A stretch of 64,000 nucleotides of DNA from assembly GCA_047967505.1 (NCBI GenBank), contig CM106541.1; one strand, 5' to 3'. Source of the stretch: Dipteris shenzhenensis (Eukaryota > Polypodiophyta > Polypodiopsida > Gleicheniales). Below, in pieces: positions 17,921-29,276 of the stretch. The notes under the pieces are model-generated. The model made no database searches and was not told the origin of the DNA. It saw only the letters and a list, made by a program, of their open reading frames with translations. A program made the translations under genes and the position numbers. The first letter of the stretch is position 1; each line of letters begins with the position of its first letter.

Positions 17921-19925
17921 ATGGCGGCTCCCTGCCCGGAACCGGAGGTCCAGTCGGACCCTCCCTCTCCAGATGCCTACCGTGTGATCTTGACAGAGCA
18001 ACAGTCGTCTCGGGTTCAACAGGTTGCCAATGACTCTGCCCTTACTTCCGTCTATGGCAGAGTCATTGGACACTCTCCCTCCAGATCAGCCATCAGGGAC
18101 TGGCTCCAGTCCACTCTCATGTTAGAGGACAGCCACATCGAGGAGGTGGCCCTTATGGGAAGGGGCATCTTCTGGCTTAAACTCTCCACTGCGAAAGCTG
18201 CGAGTAACCTGATAGCTGGTTCTCACATCTGTGGACGGAAAGATCATCATGATAGTCCCTTGGTACCGTGGATTCAGCGCAGCGGACTTTGATGCTCGTT
18301 TCCGCATACCTCACCACCCAGTGATGCTAGTTTTCCCAGGCCTTGCTACTGAGCTGCGGCCGATAGTCAGGGACCTGGGTTCCCACTTTGGCTGGGTGAT
18401 GCATGACACTTTCGTCGACGTGGTTACTGCGGCAGGAGCTCCCCGAGTTCGTGTGGCTGTGGCAGACCCTGCGACTCTTCCTGCAGTGATTGAGATCGTG
18501 ACAGATGCTGGCAGCATTACTCAGAGCATGGTAGTCATAGGACAGCCAGGCCAGTGCCTGAGGTGTCATGGCTTTGGGCACCTGGCTGCTGCTTGTCCAC
18601 GATTCTCCAGCTCCTCTCGGCCCCCCCCACCCCCCCCCCCCTCCGGGCAGCCACGTCAAGAGGAGCAGAGCCAGCCGGAGTCCGGTCCTGAGGTGGCTGG
18701 CGGCTGGACCGAGGTTAGAAGGAAAAGAGGAAAGAATAAGAAGATTTCTGACAAAGGCAAGGAGGCAGAGGTTACCCAACCTGCAGCAGAGCCTCAGACA
18801 CTTGACAGGCAGCCGCCCCAGGGTCCTGGGAGAGCTTCTTCTTCGACTGTAGCCCGCCCTTCGCAGCCTCAGGTCCCCCTCTCTTCCGCTCCCCAGCCCC
18901 CTCCCTCTCAGCCCCAGCCCCCTCCCCAGCCGTAGCCCCCTCCGACCCGCAGCATCAGCCCCCGCCTCTTCCTCTTCATCTCCCTCCTCTTCCTACTCAG
19001 CCCCATTCCCAGTTTCAGCCCCAGCCCCCCTCCCCAGCCCCTCTCAGCTCTCCTGCAGTGTCAGCTGCACCGGTGGCTCCTCAGCCGCGGGCAGCCCCCT
19101 CTCCCCCTCCTCCGCCCCCACCGCTAGTCGCCTCCGTGGAGTCTGAGTTGCCGACTCCTCAGCCTCCTTCCCCTTCCCCACCCCAGGCAGGGCACCCCGA
19201 GTCTACACCCCCCCTGGAGCAGTCTTCCCTATCCACTAGCCCAACCCCCTCAGTTGCAGACTCTGGCGGGCCTGAGCTTCAGGAGAGAGAGATCTGGTCC
19301 CTGGGATTACTTGGATGTGGTCGACCTCGGGACCTTCCCTGCTTGCCTCGACATCAGTATCTTCCTGCTCTGTAAAGGGGCGGATGGGAAGATCGCAGCC
19401 TTGGCCCCGAGGGATGGCCCTAGCTTTGCTTTCACCTTTCTCAGCGACGGCACCGAGACTTGGACAGACGACTCGGTCTGGGAGGCTCTCAGAGAGCAGA
19501 CGTACACTCAGATTTGCTCCTGGATAGGCCCGTCAGGTGGACAGCTTCTCGAGACTCAGTGGTCCGAGGGTGACGTGCGCCTGCGGTGGCGTAGCGCCGC
19601 CAAGCGCTTCAGATTGATTGTGATCCTCAGGCCCTCTCTATCGTGGCCCCTTCCCTAGGATGTCAGAGCCTGGACTCCTCAGAAACTCCGAGCCTTGTAC
19701 GGGATGACTACCTCAGAGATCTCGAGTTGGCTCGAGAAAGCGTTTGTCCATGGCACTAAAGGCCTCACGCCTTTGCTAAAAGTTTTGAAGAACGGGCAGG
19801 ACGACCCCGCCTCCCCCTCCAAACCCTCTCAAAAGCATCAGCGCCTTCATTATGAAATGCCAGCTTCTTCATCGACATCAGCCGCGAGCAGACAGTTGTT
19901 CGCAGCCTACCAGTCCTCACCATGA
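17921..19925 (+). pseudogene. LINE ORF1 (DUF4283-like, CCHC knuckle, Pro-rich, C-terminal domain)
   Basis: Starts MAAPCPEPEVQSDPPS. A DUF4283-like domain follows (VIGHSPSRSAIRDWLQSTL, LMGRGIFWLKLSTAKAASNL, then IVPWYRGFSAADFDARFRIP after a frame change near 18237). Then come a CCHC knuckle (QCLRCHGFGHLAAACPRF, about 18547-18600), a long Pro/Gln/Ser-rich linker with further frame changes near 18935 and 19260, and a compact domain at 19280-19658 (DYLDVVDLGTFPACLDISIF, WTDDSVWEALREQTY). The last segment ends TCACCATGA at 19925, overlapping the ORF2 start. ORF1 binds LINE RNA. The frames are broken at least three times. Confidence 0.75.
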
Positions 19926-21531
19926 GCTTACACCTTGTCTCCTGGAACGTGAACGGGTTTCATTCTTCTGGCACCCGTGGTCCTAGGAAGCTCATCTTGG
20001 GACAGGAACTTCAGCGAGCAGTGATTGGTCGCTTGGATTTACTCTTGCTCCAGGAGCATAAGCTTTCAGTGGCCCATTCCTGTAGCTACGGGAAGATCCT
20101 CCCTGGGCGCTCACACTTATTGGGAGCCCTCGATCAGTGCACAGGGGAGAAGTGGCGGTGTCTGTACTTCCGTTTGCGAGTCGATTGCCCAGGGAGTTTT
20201 TGGTCATGGTACGTTGATCCCAGGCCGTGCACTTTGGGTTGGCCTAGAGTTGGAGGGCTCCAAAATAGGAATCCTCAACATCTATGCATCCACAGACCTC
20301 CGATGCAGAGCCACTTTCTGGAGGACACTCACAGAGATTCTCCCAGACATGGATTCATGGATTGTTGGAGGTGACTTCAACAATCTGGAGACTTTGGAGG
20401 ACCAGTAGGGCAGAGGACCAGAGTTTACAGGTATAGCTCAGGCAGAGCAGTCCGCTTGGGACTCCTTTATCTTCGCGACAGGAGGTAGGGACAGCTGGAG
20501 AGACCCGTCCTTTCGCCGATGGCACGGGAGCTTGGACTTCTCGTGGGGCTTCCGCAGGGAAGGAGGCAGACTCCTGGAGAGACTAGACAGATTTTATGTC
20601 AGTGATTGGGCCATCAGCAGAGGTGGTCAGGTGGGTATAGTGCCAGGGACGATACTCTCCGACTACGCGCTTGTGCTCTTATCACTAGACTCGGCAGCTC
20701 AGTCCGTTCCTCCCCGTTCGTGCAGGATTCCTGATTCCATTTTCTCTAGGGAGGAGGTGCGCAGTAGTATTGATAGCCTTTGGGACAGAGATTGGGGCGC
20801 GTGCGTGGATCTGGTAGAGTCAGTGGCTCAGGCTTTGCAGGAGTCCAGCAAAATTTGCCAGCTCGCAGTCCTTCAGGTTCGCCAGGAGTGGTGGGGTAGA
20901 GAGAGAGCTCTTCGTAGGGACCTCGCCTCCATTCTGCGACTCCAGCAGGCAGCTCCAGGTTCAGAGGAGCTTCGGATCCAGGCCCTTCATGCCAGAGCCC
21001 TTCTTGAGGAGACCTTCCACCGCCGCTCAGAGTTTTCTTATCACGCCTCCCTCTCCTACTGGGTCGGAAGGGTGACCAGATGAGCAGAGAGTTCTTCAGG
21101 ACGCATGGCCAGAGGGCAGCAGAGGTGATCAGCTCCGGAGTCTTAGGACAACGGAGGGGCACATCGTTACTGATCCGAAAGAGGTCTTGGGGTTGGCTAC
21201 CGATTTCTACAGGACTCTTTTTCAGCAGGAGCAGCTTGCCCCTCGCACTAGACGTTCGCGCGAGGAGGTGTGGAGGCATATTCCCCCCCTTGTTCAGCCC
21301 AGCATGCAGGCGACGTTGATGACACCGTTCACTACTGTTGAGATGCAGGAGGCCTTGATGGCCATCGATGGGCAGAAATGCCCTGGCGAGGATGGGCTCT
21401 CTCGCGCTTTCTTCACCTCTTTCTGGGATCAGATCCATCAGCCCCTCCTAGCAGCCCTACAAAGGATTTTCAGCAGCGGACATATGCCAGAGAGCCTCTC
21501 TTCGGGATTGATTTGCCTCATCCCGAAGGGA

Positions 21532-23260
21532 GGAGACCGACAGGAGATCCGTCAGTGGCGCTCGATCACTCTCCTCACCACTGCCTACAAAATCCTTGCC
21601 AAGATGATCAGCGCCAGAGTTCAGCCTCTACTTCCTGACCTCATTCATGACACTCAGACAGGCTTTGTCCAGGATCGCAGTATCCTGGATAATGTCTTCA
21701 CCTTCTCAGAGGCGGCGGAGTGGGCTCAGCACAATGGGTCGCACTTAGCCATCCTACTTCTCGACTTTGAGAAGGCCTACGATCGAGTGGACTGGTCATT
21801 CTTAGAAGGTACTTTGGAGAGACTAGGATTCCCAGTAGGATGGATTCATGGTATCTCAGCGCTATACAGGACAGCTTCCAGCAGAGTCATGATCGGCGGC
21901 AGGATGGGAGAGCGATTTCGTTTGGAGAGATCAGTGCGTCAGGGTTGCCCTCTCGCTCCTTACCTGTTTCTCTTCTTCGTCGAGGCGATGACATACTACC
22001 TTCGGGCGAGGTCGATCGGGATCCGGGGTGTTCGCCTTCCCGTCAGGGAGGATACAGAGCTCCTGGACTCGGAGTATGCAGATGACACAGCACTGTATGT
22101 TCAGGATGATGAGATGATGCTGGAGGGTGAGACTGGCCTTAGAGGTCTTCTACTCGACAGCCGGTGCGAAAATCAACTGGAACAAATCAGTTGGTTTTCT
22201 CACAAACCCTGGGGTATGCCCACAGTGGGGGAGATTTTTGGGTTTCAGATGGATCCCGCGGGGACAGACAGCCAGATATCTCGGCTTTCAGGTCGGCTTG
22301 GACATCACGCCAGCTCAGCAGTTTCTCCCGGTGCTAGATTCCATTCGACGGAAGCTGGCTTTCTAGAGCACTGCTAAGCTCTCTCTTGCAGGACGTGCTC
22401 TTGTAGTCAACCAGGTTCTCCTGGCCACGGCCTGGTATGTGGCCTCCTGTTGGTGCTTCTCGAGATCCAATGTGGCTCAGCTCAGGAGGTTGGTTCGGAA
22501 TTTCTTGTGGTCTGGGGGGGATGGCCTCAGAGATACCAGAGCCAGGGTAGCCTGGCAGACAGTCATTCTTCCACAGGCTGAGGGTGGCTTGGGGGTCATT
22601 GATCCTGAGCTTCAGAGTCAGGCCCTGCTGGGCAAGTTAGTTATCCGCGGTTTGACCCCGGGGGAGCAGACGTGGAAGATGTTACTTCAGCAGGGGATCG
22701 GTTCTTGCGTCCCGCGCCGAGGTGGTGAGTGGCTACCGTCCCTTCGGTGGATCTTCACCTTTGCACCGCTCACTCACCCCCGCTCCCCGCTCATTCGTAG
22801 CCTGCTCTTGGTTTGGAGGCGACTCCGTCTCAGTCTCGTCCAGTCCCCTCCTAGCTGTCAGGAGGAGGTCGACCGCCAGCTGCTCATCTGGAACGATCAG
22901 GTCAGAGATGTCATGGGCCTTCAGTTGGGGGAGAGGTCACATATCATGTGGGACAGTTAGATGCGGGGGCCAGCCCGGTCCCTTCGAGTTTGGAGGGACA
23001 CTTACAGACACTTGGAGACCGCTGCTCTAGCGGCCGCAGTTGGAGGTGTCCGTGGAGCTCAGGCGAGACGCACAGAGATAGACGGAGCGATTCCTGCTGG
23101 TTGGTTGGCTCCACCTGAGATTTAGATCCTCATGCCTGGTGATGACCGTTGGCTTGGACAGTTCACCCCCCGTGGCATCCCACTGGTGGTTGCAGGCCGG
23201 TTGGACGACACTTCTGTTTTCTTCTTTGCGGTTTCGGGGGACGGCCGACGCAGGAGAGAG
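21532..23260 (+). repeat. LINE RT duplication, copy 1
   Basis: From GGAGACCGACAGGAGATCCG (21532) to GCAGGAGAGAG (23260). Very similar along its length to 23261-24991. Copy 1 lacks two bases at about 22121 that copy 2 has, which closes its RT frame. Confidence 0.92.
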
Positions 23261-24991
23261 GGAGACCGACAGGAGATCCGTCAGTGGCGCCCGATCACTC
23301 TCCTCACCACTGCCTACAAAATCCTTGCCAAGATGATCAGCGCCAGAGTTCGGCCTCTACTTCCTGATCTCATTCATGACTCAGACAGGCTTTGTCCAGA
23401 ATCGCAGTATCCTGGATAATGTCTTCACCTTCTTAGAGGCGGCGGAGTGGGCTCAGCACAGTGGGTCGCACTTAGCTATCCTACTTCTCGACTTTGAGAA
23501 GGCCTACGATCGAGTGGACTGGTCATTCTTAGAAGGTACTTTGGAGAGACTAGGATTCTCAGTAGGATGGATTCAGGGTATCTCAGCGCTATACAGGACA
23601 GCTTCCAGCAGGGTCATGATCGGCGGCAGGATGGGAGAGCGATTTTGTTTGGAGAGATCAGTGCGTCAGGGTTGCCCTCTCGCTCCTTACTTGTTTCTCT
23701 TCTTCGCCGAGGCGATGACATACTACCTTCGGGTGAGGTCGATCGGGATCCGGGGTGTTCGCCTTCTCGTCAGGGAGGATACGGAGCTCCTGGACTCGGA
23801 GTATGCAGATGACACAGCACTGTATGTTCAGGATGATGAGATGATGCTGGAGAGGGTGAGACTGGCCTTAGAGGTCTTCTGCTCGGCAGCCGGTGCGAAA
23901 ATCAACTGGAACAAATCAGTTGGTTTTCTCACAAACCCTGGGGTATGCCCACATAGGGGGAGATTTTTGGGTTTCAGATGGATCCCGCGGGGACAGACAG
24001 CCAGATATCTCGGCTTTCAGGTCGGCCTAGACATCACGCCAGCTCAGCAGTTTCTCCCGGTGCTAGATTCCATTCGACGGAAGCTGGCTTTCTGGAGCAC
24101 TGCTAAGCTCTCTCTTGCAGGACGTGCTCTTGTAGTCAACCAGGTTCTCCTGGCCACGGCCTGGTATGTGGCCTCCTGTTGGTGCTTCTCGAGATCCAGT
24201 GTGGAGCTCAGCTCAGGAGGTTGGTTCGGAATTTCCTATGGTCTGGGGGGGATGGCCTTAGAGATACCAGAGCCAGGGTAGCCTGGCAGACAGTCATTCT
24301 TCCGCAGGCTGAGGGTGGCTTGGGGGTCATTGATCCTGAGCTTCAGAGTCAGGTCCTGCTGGGCAAGTTAGTTATCCGCGGTTTGACCCCAGGGGAGCAG
24401 ACGTGGAAGATGTTACTTCAGCAGGGGATCGGTTCTTGCGTCCCGCGTCGAGGTGGTGAGTGGCTACCGTCCCTTCGGTGGATCTTCACCTCTGCCCCGC
24501 TCACTCACCCCCGCTCCCCGCTCATTCGTAGCCTGCGCTTGGTTTGGAGGCGACTCCGTCTCAGTCTCATCCAGTCCCCTCCTAGCTGTCAGGAGGAGAT
24601 CGATTGCCAGCCGCTCATCTGAAACGATCAGGTCAGAGATGTCATGGGCCTTCAGTTGGGGGAGAGGTCACATATCATGTGGGACAATTGGATGCGGGGG
24701 CCAGCCCGGTCCCTTCGAGTTTGGAGGGACACTTACAGACACTTGGAGACCGCTGCTCTAGCGGCCGCAGTTGGAGGTGTCCGTGGAGCTCAGGCGAGAC
24801 GCACAGAGATAGACGGAGCGATTCCTGCTGGTTGGTTGGCTTCACCTGAGATTCAGATCCTCATGCCTGGTGATGACCGTTGGCTTGGACAGTTCACCCC
24901 CCGTGGCATCCCACTGGTGGTTGCAGGCCGGTTGGACGACACTTCTGTTTTCTTCTTCGCGGTTTCGGGGGACGGCCGACTCAGGAGAGAG
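23261..24991 (+). repeat. LINE RT duplication, copy 2
   Basis: Starts GGAGACCGACAGGAGATCCG immediately after copy 1 and ends TCAGGAGAGAG, after which unique ORF2 sequence resumes. The junction region AGGAGAGAGGGAGA resembles both parent ends, suggesting microhomology-guided duplication. Confidence 0.92.
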
Positions 24992-26032
24992 GGTGTGCTC
25001 ATCGACCCCCTTCTCCCGTGGCAGAGGGTTCGGGTTGTAGGCCTCGAGGGGAAGGTTCGGCGGACAGATCCTAGTATAGAGCAGGATCAGCTGCAGTTAT
25101 GGCGACTCTGGCTTTGGGAGGGGCGGGCCTTGTCAGAGCTTGATTGGGACCCAGGTGAGTGGAAATGGCCAGAGGTTGCGGCAGGCCAGGGGCCGACCCC
25201 TTTCTTCGCTTACAGCACGACATTGGGCAGGAGAGTTCTTGGGAGGATGCAGAGCCGCCCGCCCACCCAGCGGCCCAGTTGGTATGCTCAGGGTATCTCC
25301 AGGCTATTTTTGCAGGCCTTCTGGAAGGCCTTGTGGGAGAGCTGGTGGCCGCGGAAGATTTCCTACTTCCTTTGGCTACTCGCCCACAAGGGTCTTCCAG
25401 TGGGGAGCTGGTTGCGGCAGGTTGGTCAGGATGGACTTTGTCAGATCTGTCATGAGGACGAGGAGTCACCAAAACACTGCCTATGGAGCTGCACTCGCGC
25501 CCAGGAAGTGTGGAGGTGGACCTTCGGGATCCTTACTCGCGCAGCACCAGAGCTAGGTTTGATCACTTGGGGCGCGTTCTGCTGGAGCAGCACCACCTGG
25601 CTTTCATCAGTTGTTCGAGGCAGGCCCGCAGGACCCCATGTCCCTTATCACACAGGGGACTTGGGGGCCGCTAGAGGGCATTCCGCCGCACCTGGCAGAG
25701 GCTGACACAGGATCTCAGGAGAGGCAGCCAGTCTGGGAGATTATTAGCAGCATCGCTGGATGGCACATTTGGACTGCGCGCAGATACTCGGTGGCACCTC
25801 TCTTTCGACTGCCCACGTCATGACCGACATCTGGAGTGAGATTATACACACACTCAAAGGCCAGTGGGACCAGATACAGAGAGATTCCCGGGCTGGCCAG
25901 GAGAAGCGGAGACGATTCCTCCGTGATTGGGATACGCAGGGCCTCTTCTTCGCGCATACTTCTCAAGGCCTTCAGTGGCGCTATTCACCACCTCTCTGGC
26001 TATTCATTCACACTCGCCTGATCCCTCCGTGA

Positions 26033-26160
26033 GAGAGAGCTTTCTGTTTCCTTTTTGGGCTGCGTCCGATTTGTGAACGCAGCCCCATCAGTTGCAAAAC
26101 TGACCTCTTGTATCTTGTTTTCGAAGTAATATAATCAGCACTGTTTTTTCGGAAAAAAAA
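26033..26160 (+). other. LINE 3' UTR and poly-A
   Basis: Short AT-richer tail with GTAATATAATCAGC, then TTTTTTCGG and a run of about ten A. The 17-bp target duplication follows at 26161. Confidence 0.8.
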
Positions 26161-26177
26161 AAGGGTTTGTTAGGCAG

Positions 26178-27271
26178 ACAACTTCACAGAGCAAATCTTA
26201 AGGGACAACTTTCTGTTTGTCGTGGATGGTGTGTAACATGGTTTCTAATTTAGCATAAATACTGATTGTGGGGGTAAGCTGCTTCATGGAAGGGTTGTAC
26301 CTCATATAGTGGGTAGCAAATACAGCTTGACTTTCTCGGTTACTGATTGATCCTGTTCTTTGTAAGCCTCTTCCAGCTGAGCCCCTAAGTTGAAGAACTT
26401 TGGGATACCTTTTAATTTTTCAACATAACCAGTAGTTCTTGTTCCAATCCCAAGGGAATACCTCTTTATCATACCCTTGAGATAAATTTATGCATGCTCT
26501 GATTGTGGGAAAAGGGGTTTGCGGAGCAGATTGAAACAGGTTAGCTTGCATGAGGAAAGGGGAGTACAATAAGTTAACTCGGAGAAGATATGAGGGGGGA
26601 TTGGGGTCAGAGAGAAGAGGACAAGGGCCAGCAAGAGCAGAACTGGGGCAATGTAGGTGGCCTTGGGAGGATTGATGGAGTGGAGAGAAACTCATCATTT
26701 TAAGGGGAGGGGATCCTTCCCAAGGGGGAGGGATGAGATAGTAAAGAGAAGAGAAGGGAAGCTAAGGGAGAAGAGGGCTGCAAGCAGCAGCAGTGTGTGC
26801 CTCTGTGGTCCTTTAGATTCAACAGCAAATAGAGCCTTTTGAATAATTGGAGCTTAAACTGAAAAACACTCTAGTATCTGCTCACCTTCTCTACTTGCAC
26901 TAGTTGAAACAGCAAGAGGGGTGAGCTGGGGTACTTCAATATAGCAGTTATACGCCTGCATTTGGCAACAAGCACAATGTGGGAAATATGCTAATAATGG
27001 TGGTAAAAGATATGACTCTCTAAAATATTGTTATCTGATACATCCAGGTAAACTAAGGTGAGTTCTTATGCAGAACACACGGCTTTTCCTTTTCTTATGG
27101 TTATTTGCAAGAATCAGTGATTTAGCTATTGATGGTGCTTTGCAAATTATCTGGTTGCCTGATAGAAGGAATGAACGGTTGTTTTCCCTTCTTTTTTCCT
27201 TTGATTGTAGTTAATTTTTAGCTGAATATTTGTTGGAGGTTTGGCTAAGATACTACAATTTTTATTTCCAG
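26178..27271. other. UFM1 intron 2, right unique part
   Basis: AT-rich intron sequence with no recognised gene or repeat. Its 3' end has a pyrimidine tract and the acceptor TTTATTTCCAG that leads into exon 3. Confidence 0.6.
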
Positions 27272-27304
27272 ATGGAGTTGGCATAAATCCTCAACAGAGT
27301 GCAG
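27272..27304 (+). CDS. UFM1: UFM1 coding exon 3
   Basis: A 33-bp exon reading (D)GVGINPQQSA(G) between acceptor TTTATTTCCAG and donor G|GTACAA. Joined to exon 2 in phase, it continues SAIITN-DGVGINPQQSAG, the conserved loop of UFM1. Phase is 1 on both sides. Confidence 0.93.
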
Positions 27305-27973
27305 GTACAAACGATCTACTTGTCCATGAATAATCCTCCATTTTAGTCTTTGTTTATTGAAAGGGCTGTGTCTAGAATTATTGCAAACATAGCTTCAGCC
27401 TCCTTATCCTATTGCCCATGAGGCCTAATTTTTGATTAAGGCCTGCAATTTATTGTCTATTGAACTGCATAGTGCTGCACTTTTTTTTCTAATTTAATAC
27501 TCTTTCTTTCATGTGTCGTTTTATCTTAACTTTTAAATGTCTTTTTTTGGCAAAGTTGTCACACTTTTACGGCCTTGCAAATAATTGTGATTTGACCCCC
27601 AGCACGCACTACCAGCTAGCTATCTCCTGCTTCTACTTTAAAGTGGTTTTGAGGGAGCCTGGAGGCTCTGTTTGATTCTCTTGCAATGGAATGTTTCTTT
27701 CCTTTTTCTCACTCCATGCTTTGTGCATCTTTTTGCTCATCATCTGAGCCGTGCTTTTCTCACTTCCATAGAATTATGATATTTTCAGTCAAGATATTTG
27801 CGTAAGTCCCACTCAAGCCTCACAGAAGGGCTAACCTGTGGAAATTTCTTTAAGGCACGCACATTTATCATAGGGAACATTTAAGAAGCACACGAGTCTG
27901 TTACCTGCCCTAGTATGTAATGATTGCTTTACAGTCAATTCCATGAGCTCATAAGATGGGTTGATTTCTTCAG

Positions 27974-28092
27974 GAAATGTTTTCTTGAAACATGGTTCAG
28001 ATTTGCGGCTTATCCCTCGGGACAGGGTAGGAGGCTCCATTTGTGTCGATTTAAATTGTGATGGCAGGGGAGGATCTGCACTTCAGCTCTGA
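27974..28092 (+). CDS. UFM1: UFM1 final coding exon, with long C-terminal pro-peptide
   Basis: After acceptor TTTCTTCAG the exon reads [20 protein letters not shown], the last strand of UFM1 and its conserved C-terminal glycine (codon 28030-28032). UFSP proteases expose this Gly before conjugation. Here 19 more codons follow ([19 protein letters not shown]) before TGA at 28090-28092, whereas human UFM1 carries only two residues after the Gly. The tail would have to be cut off to give active UFM1. The frame is intact and splice phase agrees with exon 3. Confidence 0.92.
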
Positions 28093-28560
28093 GATCTTGT
28101 CAGGAGTTGAAGGAATAAACATATTTTACCAAAGAAAAGTATCAGTGTTGACGGTGTCATCCTATGGTGTCACGCAGCAAAAGCTATTAAAGCATGGTCC
28201 TAGTCAGTAAAACTTGGATGTTGTTCTCTAAACAACAGATTACCTTTTTGTTGTCCCTTTGTTCAAGATTATTGCTAGAGGAATCTTAGAGCGTAGATGT
28301 TTGTAAGACATTTGTAAGAGAGGGCGCAACTGGTAGAAAAATATTATTAGAAAGAGTCTGGAATTTGGCAGTACCCAATATTGTCAATGATATCAAAAAT
28401 GTTTTTAAAGCTGAAATTTCATGTTTCAAACTGCAAAAATGAATGCCGTCCACACTGCAATGCCGTCCATACTAATATTAACTCAGAAGACCTACATAAC
28501 AAAGCTTGTAGGTGCACGGCACTTTTGTAAAGTCCTGAAAATTTGCGGTTTCTTGTAAAG
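28093..28560 (+). other. UFM1: UFM1 3' UTR and flank
   Basis: An AATAAA hexamer lies at 28114-28119, 22 bases after the stop, and could be the polyadenylation signal, though it is unusually close. No other coding signal is seen. Confidence 0.45.
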
Positions 28561-28562
28561 TG

Positions 28563-29260
28563 AGAAATTAAGATTCAAGCAAATAGGCTATGAAATTGTA
28601 TTCTTGGTTCGCTTTATTTCTGGATATCAGTACAGAGGTTTTTTCTTCATACAAAAGGTCTAGTGTCCTAAGGAGTGCAAATTGTGCACACTTTTGGCAA
28701 AAACCTTCCTCTCATTCTTTAAAATGTATTAATGCAGCATCATATTAGTCTTCGAACTGTTTTGCGATTCAAGCAAATAGGGTGTATGAAATTGTACCTT
28801 GGTTCGCTTTATTTCTGGATCTTCTCCTTTACAGAGAATTTTGCTTCGTAAAAAGGGTGTTATTGTAAGAAGTGCAAATTGTGCATGCATTTGGCAAAAT
28901 AATCGCTCTTATACTTTGAAAGGTATTGATACAGCATCATTTTAATCTTCCAATGGCCTCTTACAAATTCTAGTGTTAAATGACCATAAAAAGAGTGACA
29001 AAATTTGTAATTTAACACAAAGTTCCAGTTTATATACAAATTTCTCTCATGTTTCTTACAGAAGGGGCCAAATCTTAGCACTGGGCAGGCTTTTGGCAAA
29101 ATCCTTACTCTCATACTTTGAAATGTATTGATACAGTGTCCTATTAACCTTCCAACTGCCTCTTATGGATTGTAGCTTTTAAATGACCATGAAAAGAGTG
29201 ACAAAATTTGTAATTTAATAGAAGTTCCAGTGTTATTGGTGTGAGCCAAACCATAGCACT
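28563..29260. repeat. Degenerate tandem repeat, period about 195-204 bp, three units
   Basis: The block CTTTTGGCAAAAxCCTTCCTCTCA...TTTGAAATGTATT...ATACAGC recurs at about 28691, 28888 and 29091. GATTCAAGCAAATAGG recurs at 28574 and 28768. ATGACCATxAAAAGAGTGAC recurs at about 28980 and 29183. The units are about 80 percent alike by eye. Confidence 0.8.
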
Positions 29261-29276
29261 AGGGGTGTTAACAATC

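Larger units (their letters stand above)
19922..25705 (+). pseudogene. LINE ORF2: APE endonuclease, duplicated reverse transcriptase, zf-RVT
   Basis: ATG at 19922. Endonuclease blocks are HLVSWNVNGFHSSGTRGP, LLLLQEHKLS, ILNIYAST, WIVGGDFNNLE and ERLDRFYVSDWA, then ILSDYALVLLSL where a SDHxP-type motif is expected. RT copy 1 (21187-22120) has GLICLIPKGG, LDFEKAYDRVDWSFLEG, RQGCPLAPYLFLFF and the catalytic SEYADDTALYVQD. Copy 2 (23376-24281) repeats these in an open frame. After the second copy come the C-terminal region and a zinc-binding RVT domain (ISYFLWLLAHKGLPVGSWL, LCQICHEDEESPKHCLWSC). ORF2 nicks target DNA and copies LINE RNA. Frame breaks occur near 20170-20410, 21083, 22120 and 24281. 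Confidence 0.85.
17184..26160 (+). mobile_element. GC-rich L1-type LINE with duplicated RT segment
   Basis: About 9.0 kb, bounded by a 17-bp target duplication and ending in a short poly-A (26151-26160). It has a C-rich 5' UTR, an ORF1 with a CCHC knuckle, and an ORF2 with endonuclease, RT and a C-terminal zinc-binding domain. GC content is visibly higher than the surrounding intron. A 1.73-kb tandem duplication (21532-23260 and 23261-24991) explains its excess length over usual plant L1 elements of 6-7 kb. Frameshifts in both ORFs make this copy inactive. Confidence 0.93.
6386..27271 (+). other. UFM1: UFM1 intron 2, 20,886 bp, filled with retroelements
   Basis: Bounded by donor GTAGGT (6386) and acceptor TTTATTTCCAG (ending 27271). 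The phase matches on both sides: G from exon 2 plus AT from exon 3 makes the Asp codon. The insertions are LTR element A (7117-16593) with copia B inside it, and a LINE (17184-26160). Removing these leaves about 2.4 kb, which is presumably close to the ancestral intron. A and B are antisense to UFM1; the LINE is in the sense direction. Confidence 0.9.

Noticed and set aside
26420-26698. 92-residue minus-strand ORF in the right part of UFM1 intron 2
   Set aside because: No recognised motif, unspecific composition and antisense to a spliced gene; most likely chance.
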